Made by a program: the position numbers and the translations under genes. Shown here piece after piece: positions 6,673 through 13,178 of a stretch of 38,557 nucleotides of DNA (its first letter is position 1; each line of letters opens with the position of its first letter). This DNA is from Treponema sp. Lineage in GTDB: Bacteria > Spirochaetota > Spirochaetia > Treponematales > Treponemataceae. Below the pieces are notes generated by a model. That model did no database searches, was not told where the DNA came from, and saw only the letters and a program-made list of their open reading frames with translations. The DNA lies in assembly GCA_022510865.1 (NCBI GenBank), contig JAFLSQ010000021.1, forward strand, positions 1 to 38,557, written 5' to 3'.

Positions 6673-7623
6673 TTACACCCCGCGATTTTTCGCTCCAAGC
6701 AAATCTTCCTTGCTGGCTTTTGCCGCCCGAGCCGCGCAATCCGCTATGTCATCCAAAGTAAGAGTGCCGGCATCACGCGCAGAAGAAATCCGCTCGTCTT
6801 TTTTCCAGGCACACAAAATCCCGCGCGAATTGTTCACCGTGCCGCCCGCTTTGTCAAGCAAAGTCGCCGCAATCCGCGCCGCGCCGCCCTGCGCACCATA
6901 GCCCGGAATCAGAAAGAACGTGTCCGGGTATTTGTCGCGGAGATACCGCGCGTCAGATTCCTGCGTCGCGCCCACGACCGCCCCGAAAATCCCGCAGGTC
7001 TGGTCATCATAATCCTGATATTTTTCCTTGAAATCCGCGCCAATCCGCGCAATCTCATTGCCGACGCGCTCCAAAAGAAGCCCGCCGCCCGAACTTTCTG
7101 CCAAAACCTGATGCTCAATGTCCGTCATTCCCGGATTGCTCGTGCAAAGAAGGACGAACGCGCCTTTTCCGCCACGCTCGGGCGCAGAATACGCTGTGAA
7201 CGGCTGCAAGGTGTCGAATCCCATGTAAGGATTCACCGTGATGATGTCGGTCTCAAAATCGCCGGAAAAATGAGCCTTGGCGTAAGCGTCCGAAGTCGCG
7301 CCGATGTCGCCGCGCTTGATGTCTGAGATTGCAATCAGGCCGGTCTGCCTCACATAACGCAAAGTCCTGGCGTAAACGTCCATGCCCGAAAGCCCCATCG
7401 CCTCGTAATACGCAATCTGGATTTTAAAGCAGCAGGCCGACTGCTCCGCCACAACGCGGTCAACAATCGCCTTGTTGTATGCCAGCACAGCCTGTGCGTC
7501 GTCCCCGAACTGAGCGCGAACATTCTGCGGAATATATGAAGGGTCGGTGTCCAGCCCCACGCAAAGCGGCCCGAATTTTGCAGAAAGCTCCTGAAGCCGC
7601 TGCATATTGTGTTTTTTGCCCAT
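6673..7623 (-). CDS. pyrF: Orotidine 5'-phosphate decarboxylase (type 2)
   Basis: The protein has 316 residues from the ATG at 7623, the usual length for the longer subfamily-2 OMP decarboxylases. The N-terminal CVGLDTDP and the catalytic Asp-x-Lys-Arg-Gly-Asp array SDIKRGDIG (Asp101, Lys103, Asp106) are present, followed by TVNPYMGFDTL, CTSNPG, VVGAT and IPGYGAQGG phosphate-binding segments. It converts OMP to UMP, the last de novo UMP step. An in-frame GTG 14 codons upstream is rejected because a TATAGT box ends six bases before this ATG. There is no SD, so the mRNA is probably leaderless. The downstream gene is the PyrK-PyrD fusion, so the operon supplies two consecutive-pathway enzymes; pyrE is elsewhere in the window. 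Confidence 0.93.
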   Translation of the reverse strand: MGKKHNMQRLQELSAKFGPLCVGLDTDPSYIPQNVRAQFGDDAQAVLAYNKAIVDRVVAEQSACCFKIQIAYYEAMGLSGMDVYARTLRYVRQTGLIAISDIKRGDIGATSDAYAKAHFSGDFETDIITVNPYMGFDTLQPFTAYSAPERGGKGAFVLLCTSNPGMTDIEHQVLAESSGGGLLLERVGNEIARIGADFKEKYQDYDDQTCGIFGAVVGATQESDARYLRDKYPDTFFLIPGYGAQGGAARIAATLLDKAGGTVNNSRGILCAWKKDERISSARDAGTLTLDDIADCAARAAKASKEDLLGAKNRGV

Positions 7624-7629
7624 GCCAAA

Positions 7630-7635
7630 ACTATA
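7630..7635 (-). promoter_or_regulatory. -10 box of pyrF, leaderless type
   Basis: TATAGT on the minus strand ends six bases before the ATG. A weak TAGAAA lies 17 bp further upstream. No SD is present. Confidence 0.5.
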
Positions 7636-7676
7636 AAGCAAAACCGCGGATTTTTCTAGATGCACAAACTGCGCAC

Positions 7677-7710
7677 GGCATAAAAATCACCCCAAACCGA
7701 TTTTTATGCC
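7677..7710. terminator. Inverted repeat at the end of the ABC exporter gene
   Basis: GGCATAAAAATC (7677-7688) and GATTTTTATGCC (7699-7710) are perfect 12-bp arms with a 10-nt loop, starting at the stop codon of the exporter gene. The stem itself is A/T-rich and no separate U-run follows, so it may be a weak bidirectional terminator or an mRNA 3' end stabiliser. Confidence 0.5.
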
Positions 7711-9308
7711 TCACCGCCAAGCTCACAAACCTTGCCGCAGTGATTCACAAGCGTTTTCTCGTGCGTGATGAAAATCGCGGTCTTGTCACTCACAGACTGC
7801 AAAATAAGATTGATGAAAAACTGCTGGTTATCTTTGTCCAGATATGCGAGCGGCTCGTCAAAAATGTAAACCTCGGCGTTTTTGTTCAGGGCACGGAAAA
7901 TCTCAATGATTTTCTTCTCGCCCTCGGAGCAATTGACCAGAGACTTCTCATCCGTATGATTTTCCTGAATTTGCCGAAGAACAGCAAAATCCTCGATTTT
8001 TATATTTCCGGGGTCTTTATCAAAAAATAAATTCTCAGACAAACTAAACGGAAAAATAAACGCTCTCGGCGGAACATAAACTATTTTCTCTCGCAAATTT
8101 TCCGCAGAAAGCTCGTCCAGAGGTTGGCCGTTGTAAAAAATCCTGCCGGAAGTGGGGTCAAGAAGCCTGACCATCATTTTGCCAAGCGAAGTTTTGCCGC
8201 TTCCGTTTTTGCCGGTTATCGCGATTTTATCACCTTTATTTATTTGAAGGCTCACATTCTCAAAAACTGCCGCATCTTTGATTGCAAAGCCCAGGTTTTT
8301 GACCTCAAGCGCATTAAACATCTGGAGCGAGAACTTGTCATGGGAGACTTTCGGGCAGTCATCAAAAACTTCTTTGACACGCTGGAAAGAATTTTTCCTG
8401 TCAACCAGAACGGCCGGAAAATCCATAAAAAATTCAATCGGACTCCACAATCTGGAACAGAACAGCGAGAATGCCGTGACCTCTCCAATCGTCAAGATGT
8501 TTTTATAGACAAAATAAATTCCGACTGTTGTCGGAAGAATCGTTCCCAAATTCAAGACGAAGGTCAGAAGAAAAAAATCGAAGAAGGCGACGGCCCGCAC
8601 CTCGCCGAAAACGGCCTGCTTGTATTTTTGCAGAAATTCATCCGTTTTTTTGCCCAGAAACGAATAAATGTTGTAGCTTTTGATTGTAGTGTTTGCAGAA
8701 TAAACGGTCTCAATATGCGAATTAAAATCATCTGAAGTTTTTTTCCGCAGTTTGTTGTGCTTCTCAAGAACAGGCGCGTAAATCAGATTTATGGCGATTG
8801 TCAGCGGGAACAGCACAAAAATCAGCAGTGATAAAATCAGGTTCATGCGAATCATTATGATTGCAACCGCGGCAACATAAAGCGCATTGAACAGAAATTT
8901 GAACAAATCGTTTATGAGAAATGACACAACCTGCCCGGTGTCATTGTTTATTCTCTCGTAAACCGCACCAAGAGATAATTTTGCATCCTGCCACATGACA
9001 GATGAAATCATATCATGCTTCATCTCATTTTCAATTGTTGTGCGCGTTTTATTCCGCAGGCTATAATCAAAAGTATTGAAAATCACATTGAAAAAAGTTG
9101 CCAGCACCAGAACGACTGCCCAAATATAAAAATTTGTGACCGGGCTTTTTTTATAAATTGCTTCGTCCGTTATAATCTGAGTGAGCAGCGGTATAATCAC
9201 CAGAGTGAAGCGCCTTGCGCTCTCATTCAGGACGATTGCAAGCGACCGCCCTTTTTTGTCTGCGACATATTTTTGTATGAACGAACGGTACTCATGCATG
9301 AATTTCAT
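7704..9308 (-). CDS. ABC exporter-type half transporter (permease-ATPase fusion)
   Basis: The protein has 534 residues. Residues 20-300 form a type-1 exporter membrane domain with about six helices (for example 60-80, 135-152, 157-178, 243-265). Residues about 330-534 are the nucleotide-binding domain: Walker A GKNGSGKT (366-373), a weak signature NCSEGEKK (459-466), Walker B VYIFDE with Glu485 and the switch His516. The Q-loop reads VPPRAF, so the usual Gln is missing, and the signature departs from LSGGQ. Such half transporters dimerise and export peptides, lipids or drugs; the substrate is unknown. The gene is more AT-rich than its neighbours, hinting at separate ancestry. It is preceded by a roughly 195-nt structured leader with its own promoter. 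SD GGTGG precedes the ATG. Confidence 0.88.
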   Translation of the reverse strand: MKFMHEYRSFIQKYVADKKGRSLAIVLNESARRFTLVIIPLLTQIITDEAIYKKSPVTNFYIWAVVLVLATFFNVIFNTFDYSLRNKTRTTIENEMKHDMISSVMWQDAKLSLGAVYERINNDTGQVVSFLINDLFKFLFNALYVAAVAIIMIRMNLILSLLIFVLFPLTIAINLIYAPVLEKHNKLRKKTSDDFNSHIETVYSANTTIKSYNIYSFLGKKTDEFLQKYKQAVFGEVRAVAFFDFFLLTFVLNLGTILPTTVGIYFVYKNILTIGEVTAFSLFCSRLWSPIEFFMDFPAVLVDRKNSFQRVKEVFDDCPKVSHDKFSLQMFNALEVKNLGFAIKDAAVFENVSLQINKGDKIAITGKNGSGKTSLGKMMVRLLDPTSGRIFYNGQPLDELSAENLREKIVYVPPRAFIFPFSLSENLFFDKDPGNIKIEDFAVLRQIQENHTDEKSLVNCSEGEKKIIEIFRALNKNAEVYIFDEPLAYLDKDNQQFFINLILQSVSDKTAIFITHEKTLVNHCGKVCELGGEA

Positions 9309-9411
9309 TGTTTTCCACCACCAGTTTTGTGATTTGTGAATTTATATATTCCAGCACGTTTTTATTGCAATAAGTGATTTTTGGACTGGATTTATGCAGA
9401 TAATTCTCAAA

Positions 9412-9468
9412 TTGGCAGGCACTTTTGCATAATACGCAGATTTTTATGCACGACCGTTTTTATGCCAA
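9412..9468 (-). promoter_or_regulatory. Nested inverted repeats in the ABC exporter leader
   Basis: The outer arms are TTGGCA/TGCCAA (9463-9468 with 9412-9417). The inner arms are TGCATAA/TTATGCA (9444-9450 with 9426-9432, 11-nt loop). The outer 5' arm starts right at the stop codon of the small leader ORF. This may be a riboregulator or attenuator; no known class is recognised. Confidence 0.4.
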
Positions 9469-9504
9469 GCGAAATGTTCCAATCCGCAGGGTTTTCCCAA
9501 TCAT
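9460..9504 (-). CDS. Candidate 14-residue leader peptide, leaderless
   Basis: The reading frame is MIGKTLRIGTFRLA followed by TAA. Its ATG is six bases after the -10 box TAGAAT, the same spacing seen at other leaderless starts here; a GAGAG lies between. Its stop abuts a hairpin. Translation is unproven and a frame this short can occur by chance. Confidence 0.3.
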   Translation of the reverse strand: MIGKTLRIGTFRLA

Positions 9505-9510
9505 GCTCTC

Positions 9511-9539
9511 ATTCTAATATGCGTTCGAGTGGCGGTCAA
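9511..9539 (-). promoter_or_regulatory. Promoter of the ABC exporter gene
   Basis: -35 TTGACC (9534-9539), 17-bp spacer, -10 TAGAAT (9511-9516) on the minus strand. It lies directly downstream of the ppdK terminator and about 200 bp before the exporter ATG. Apart from the leader elements listed separately, nothing else is seen in 9309-9554. Confidence 0.65.
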
Positions 9540-9554
9540 GCAAAACTCGCCCAT

Positions 9555-9585
9555 AAAAAAACGCTTCCCGCAGAGCGGGAAGCGT
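9555..9585 (-). terminator. Intrinsic terminator of ppdK
   Basis: On the minus strand, ACGCTTCCCGC (9575-9585) pairs with GCGGGAAGCGT (9561-9571) around a 3-nt loop and is followed by seven T (9555-9561). It is a strong rho-independent terminator. Confidence 0.93.
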
Positions 9586-9616
9586 CCTTGTCTAATCACT
9601 GCTCAAAGCAGCCGGC

Positions 9617-12310
9617 TTATTTCTTTGCCTTGATTACAGCCTGCGCTCCGGCAAGTCTTGCCAAAGGAACGCGGAACGGTGAGCAAGAAACATAGTTCAA
9701 GCCAATCTTGTAGCACAATGCGATTGAAGCAGGGTCTCCGCCGTGCTCGCCGCAGATACCAAGGTGCAGGTCTTTCTTAACACCGCGGCCCTTAGCCTCA
9801 GCAATCTCCATCAGTGCGCCAGGACCATCCGGGTCAAGAGTGGCAAACGGATCATCCTCCAGAATTCTCTGGTCAAGGTAAGACTCGATGAACTTGCCGT
9901 AGTCGTCGCGGCTGAAACCGAACGTAGTCTGAGACAGGTCGTTCGTTCCAAAGCTGAAGAAATCGGCGAAGTTCGCAACCTTGTCCGCAATAAGAGCGGT
10001 TCTCGGGAACTCAACCATAGAGCCGATTGCAAACTTGAGTTTTGTGCCGCACTCCTCGTTAACTTTGGCAATGACAGCCTCAGCCTGTCCGCGGATTTGC
10101 TCAACCTCGCGGTAAGACACAACGTTCGGAATCATAATCTGAACCTCGTGCTTCACGCCCTCTTTGTCCAGCTGGGCGGTAGCGCGGGCAATCGCCTCAA
10201 CCTGCATCTCGTAAATCTCCGGATATGTGATTGCCAGACGGCATCCACGATGTCCGAGCATCGGGTTGTGCTCATCAAGAGCGGCAACTTTCTGCGCAAG
10301 TTTGTCCTCGGCAATGCCAAGTTTTGATGCAAGAGCCTTGAGCTGCTCTGCGCTCTCTGCCTGAATGAATTCGTTCAACGGCGGGTCAAGCAGTCGGATT
10401 GTGACCGGACGTCCTGCCATCGTCTTGATAATCTCATAGAAGTCCTTCTGCTGAAGAGGAAGAATCTGGGCAAGGTTCGCCTTGCGCGCCTCCGTATCCT
10501 CAGAGACAATCATCTTCTGGAACGCCGTGAGTTTTGGCTCGTCAAAGAACATGTGCTCTGTTCGGCAAAGACCAATTCCCATCGCGCCGAAGCGGAACGC
10601 ATCCTCCGCGTTTTTGGGCGTGTCGCCGTTGGCATAAACATCAAAGCCTCTGACTTTTGCCCCGGACGGTGTTGTGCGCACTGAACCGTTGCGCACCTCA
10701 TCTGCCCAGCCAAGGAATGTCTCCAAATCGCCGGAAATTGCGGCGGGCTTAACAGCAACCTGACCTTCGTAAACTTTTCCTGTCGCACCATCGATTGTGA
10801 GGAAATCGCCTTTCTTGTACTCTTTTCCGTTCACAGAAATTGTGTTCGCGTCCTTGAAAGTAACATCCGCGCATCCGCAGACACAAGGAGTTCCCATTCC
10901 GCGCGCAACTACAGCGGCGTGAGATGTTCGGCCGCCTGTTGATGTAAGAATACCCTGAGCCACAGCCATGCCGGCAATATCATCAGGAGAAGTCTCTTTT
11001 CGCACGAGCAGGACTTTCTTGCCCTCTTTTGCCCATGCCTCAGCCTCATCAGCAGTGAAAACAATCTGACCGCATCCGGCACCGGGAGAAGCGTTAAGAC
11101 CGGCGGCAATCTCTGTCGCTTTCTTAACAGCATCTTTATCCAGCTGAGGAAGAAGAAGCTGATTGAGCTGCTCCGGCTCTACGCGAAGCAGGGCGGTCTC
11201 TTTATCAATGAGTTTCTCGCCAACCATATCAACCGCCATTTTGACTGCGGCCGCACCGGTTCGCTTTCCGTTTCGGCACTGGAGCATGAAGAGTTTTCCT
11301 TCCTCAACGGTGAACTCCATGTCCTGCATATCGTGGTAATGCTTCTCAAGACGCTCGCGGATTTCGCAAAGCTCTTTGTAAATGGCAGGGTTCGCCTCCT
11401 CAAGCTGAGAGAGTTTCTGCGGAGTTCTGATACCCGCAACAACGTCCTCGCCCTGAGCGTTCATCAGGTACTCGCCCATGAACACGTTCTCGCCAGTTGA
11501 AGGGTCGCGGCTGAAACATACGCCAGTTCCCGATGTATCGCCCTTGTTTCCGAAAACCATCGCCATTACAGAGACGGCTGTACCTTTGAGCGCGCCCTCT
11601 TTGATGTTGTTCAGCTTGCGATATTTGATGGCGCGCGGGTTCATCCATGAGCCGAATACGGCACCAATCGCGCCCCACATCTGCACTTTGGCATCCTGCG
11701 GGAAATCCTCGCCTTTCTCTGCCTTGTACATCGCCTTGTATTTCTCAACAATCTGCTTAAGCTCGTCAACGTTCAACTCCGGGTCATCTTTAATACCGCG
11801 GATTGCCTTAACCTCATCGATTATTGCCTCGAATTTGTCATGGTCAACGCCCATCGCAACATCGCCGTACATCTGGATAAAGCGGCGGTATGCGTCCCAA
11901 GCAAAACGCTCGTTCCCGGTTTTCTTTGCAAGACCAAGAACAGCCTTGTCATTAAGACCAAGGTTCAGGATTGTGTCCATCATACCGGGCATAGAAATTG
12001 CCGCGCCAGAGCGAACAGACACCAGAAGCGGGTCATTCTCATCACCAAGTTTCTTGCCCATTGCCTTCTCAAGTCTGGCAAGATATTCGTCAACCTCTTT
12101 GTCAAGCCCATCCGGATATTTGCGGCCGAGTTTGTAGAATTCCTGACAGACATCCGTTGTGATTGTGAATCCAGGAGGAACTGGAAGACTTAAAGGCTTC
12201 TTTGCCATCTGAGCAAGGTTCGCGCCCTTGCCACCGAGTTCAGCGCGCATTGACTCATCGCCATCTGCATCGCCATTGCCGAAAAAGTAGACATACTTTG
12301 TTTTAGCCAT
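9617..12310 (-). CDS. ppdK: Pyruvate, phosphate dikinase
   Basis: The protein has 897 residues, full length for the family. It interconverts PEP, AMP and PPi with pyruvate, ATP and Pi in the cytoplasm, allowing PPi-driven glycolysis in fermenters. Domains in order: an N-terminal ATP-grasp domain (GGKGANLAQM; SVRSGAAISMPGMMDTILNLG), the swivelling phosphohistidine domain (GGRTSHAAVVARGMGTPCVCG, His464; the common GGMTSH is GGRTSH here), and the C-terminal TIM-barrel PEP domain (GTNDLSQTTFG, and catalytic Cys near residue 853 in GICGEHGGDP). The start has TGGAGA upstream. It is monocistronic, with its own promoter and a strong terminator. No PPDK regulatory protein gene is adjacent. Confidence 0.98.
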   Translation of the reverse strand: MAKTKYVYFFGNGDADGDESMRAELGGKGANLAQMAKKPLSLPVPPGFTITTDVCQEFYKLGRKYPDGLDKEVDEYLARLEKAMGKKLGDENDPLLVSVRSGAAISMPGMMDTILNLGLNDKAVLGLAKKTGNERFAWDAYRRFIQMYGDVAMGVDHDKFEAIIDEVKAIRGIKDDPELNVDELKQIVEKYKAMYKAEKGEDFPQDAKVQMWGAIGAVFGSWMNPRAIKYRKLNNIKEGALKGTAVSVMAMVFGNKGDTSGTGVCFSRDPSTGENVFMGEYLMNAQGEDVVAGIRTPQKLSQLEEANPAIYKELCEIRERLEKHYHDMQDMEFTVEEGKLFMLQCRNGKRTGAAAVKMAVDMVGEKLIDKETALLRVEPEQLNQLLLPQLDKDAVKKATEIAAGLNASPGAGCGQIVFTADEAEAWAKEGKKVLLVRKETSPDDIAGMAVAQGILTSTGGRTSHAAVVARGMGTPCVCGCADVTFKDANTISVNGKEYKKGDFLTIDGATGKVYEGQVAVKPAAISGDLETFLGWADEVRNGSVRTTPSGAKVRGFDVYANGDTPKNAEDAFRFGAMGIGLCRTEHMFFDEPKLTAFQKMIVSEDTEARKANLAQILPLQQKDFYEIIKTMAGRPVTIRLLDPPLNEFIQAESAEQLKALASKLGIAEDKLAQKVAALDEHNPMLGHRGCRLAITYPEIYEMQVEAIARATAQLDKEGVKHEVQIMIPNVVSYREVEQIRGQAEAVIAKVNEECGTKLKFAIGSMVEFPRTALIADKVANFADFFSFGTNDLSQTTFGFSRDDYGKFIESYLDQRILEDDPFATLDPDGPGALMEIAEAKGRGVKKDLHLGICGEHGGDPASIALCYKIGLNYVSCSPFRVPLARLAGAQAVIKAKK

Positions 12311-12352
12311 CGATTTTCTCCAAAATAAAAGTTTGCTAGTGTAAGTGGTATT

Positions 12353-12381
12353 ATTCTATAGGTAAAAATGATTACAGTCAA
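12353..12381 (-). promoter_or_regulatory. Promoter of ppdK
   Basis: -35 TTGACT (12376-12381), 17-bp spacer, -10 TAGAAT (12353-12358) on the minus strand, giving a leader of about 35 nt that contains the SD. Confidence 0.65.
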
Positions 12382-12475
12382 CACAGATTATTCCCGATGC
12401 CCGCGCACAAAGCCGATTGCCCGCCAGATTCCTAAACCGATTTTTGAGCCGGAAGCAGAAATTCACTGGGTTCAT

Positions 12476-12506
12476 AAAAAACCCGCTGCCCTGCGGGCAG
12501 CGGGTT
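12476..12506 (-). terminator. Intrinsic terminator of the 12532-13056 lipoprotein gene
   Basis: The arms AACCCGCTGCC (12480-12490) and GGCAGCGGGTT (12496-12506) form a GC-rich stem with a tiny loop. On the minus strand it is followed by TTTTT. Confidence 0.9.
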
Positions 12507-12531
12507 TGCTTACGCACAATGAATCTTTGAT

Positions 12532-13056
12532 TTATCTGCGTGTGAATTTTACAGTGAATGACTTAACATAGTCATAAACAGAAGATTTGTCCTTAATAAA
12601 TGACACTGTAACAGTGAATTCACTGCCATCCAAATCACCATCAACAGTAACAGTCTGCTCACCCTCATAACCAAGGCAAACATAACCGTCTTTGCCGTCA
12701 ATCTTTGTGATGTTAATATACTTTAATTCATTGGCGAGGTTTGGAATATAAGAGTTATCACACTCAAAATCCAAGCCTTCCAATGTCAAATTATAAGTCG
12801 TATAGTTTGTATCGACCAGACTGCTAGAAACTTTAACCTTGCCATAAGATGCGCTTGTTGTTTTGAATTTAGGGTTTGCATCTTTCAAGTCATCGCCCCA
12901 ACTAGCACTAACGGCAACATCACCAATGTAATCAAAACCGTCATACATACTGTCCCAGTTCACCACATTCACATCCTGCGCACCATTTTTGCAAGACGTA
13001 AGCATTGCAACACAACCAAGAGCAAGCGCTCCCAAAATCACACTGATTTTTTTCAT
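12532..13056 (-). CDS. Small lipoprotein of unknown function, probably phase-variable
   Basis: The protein has 174 residues. The signal peptide MKKISVILGALALGCVAMLTSC ends in lipobox LTSC (Cys22). The mature part is rich in Thr, Ser, Asp, Tyr and Val and looks all-beta (repeated strand patterns such as KVKVSSSLVDTNYTTYNLTL and QTVTVDGDLDGSEFTVTVSF). I recognise no family. AAGGAG lies six bases before the ATG. Codon use is AT-richer than the flanking ppdK and GH31 genes. Its promoter spacer contains 14 consecutive G (coding strand), which predicts on/off or graded switching by slipped-strand mispairing; that, with surface exposure, suggests a host- or niche-facing antigen. It has its own terminator, so it is a single-gene unit. 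Confidence 0.8.
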   Translation of the reverse strand: MKKISVILGALALGCVAMLTSCKNGAQDVNVVNWDSMYDGFDYIGDVAVSASWGDDLKDANPKFKTTSASYGKVKVSSSLVDTNYTTYNLTLEGLDFECDNSYIPNLANELKYINITKIDGKDGYVCLGYEGEQTVTVDGDLDGSEFTVTVSFIKDKSSVYDYVKSFTVKFTRR

Positions 13057-13087
13057 ATTTTCTCCTTGCCTTTTTTAGGCTACAGAA

Positions 13088-13117
13088 AGTGTACCCCCCC
13101 CCCCCCCATCATGTCAA
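13088..13117 (-). promoter_or_regulatory. Promoter with poly-G spacer (phase-variation candidate)
   Basis: On the minus strand, a perfect -35 TTGACA (13112-13117) and -10 TACACT (13088-13093) are separated by 18 bp: four bases plus 14 G. Loss of one G would give the optimal 17 bp. The predicted start site is about 25 bp before the ATG. Confidence 0.75.
13094..13107. repeat. Homopolymeric C14/G14 tract
   Basis: Fourteen consecutive C on the plus strand, the only long homopolymer of C or G in the window. Tracts of this length are unstable during replication. Confidence 0.95.
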
Positions 13118-13178
13118 GTGAATTCGGCATAATTCTTTAAAAAAAGTGATTTTTTTTCCAAGATTTTCCAGTGTGGTT

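Noticed and set aside
13130..13160. Terminator after the GH31 gene formed by A and T runs (around 13138-13158)
   Set aside because: The stem would consist only of A-T pairs with runs of A and T; it is too weak to call.
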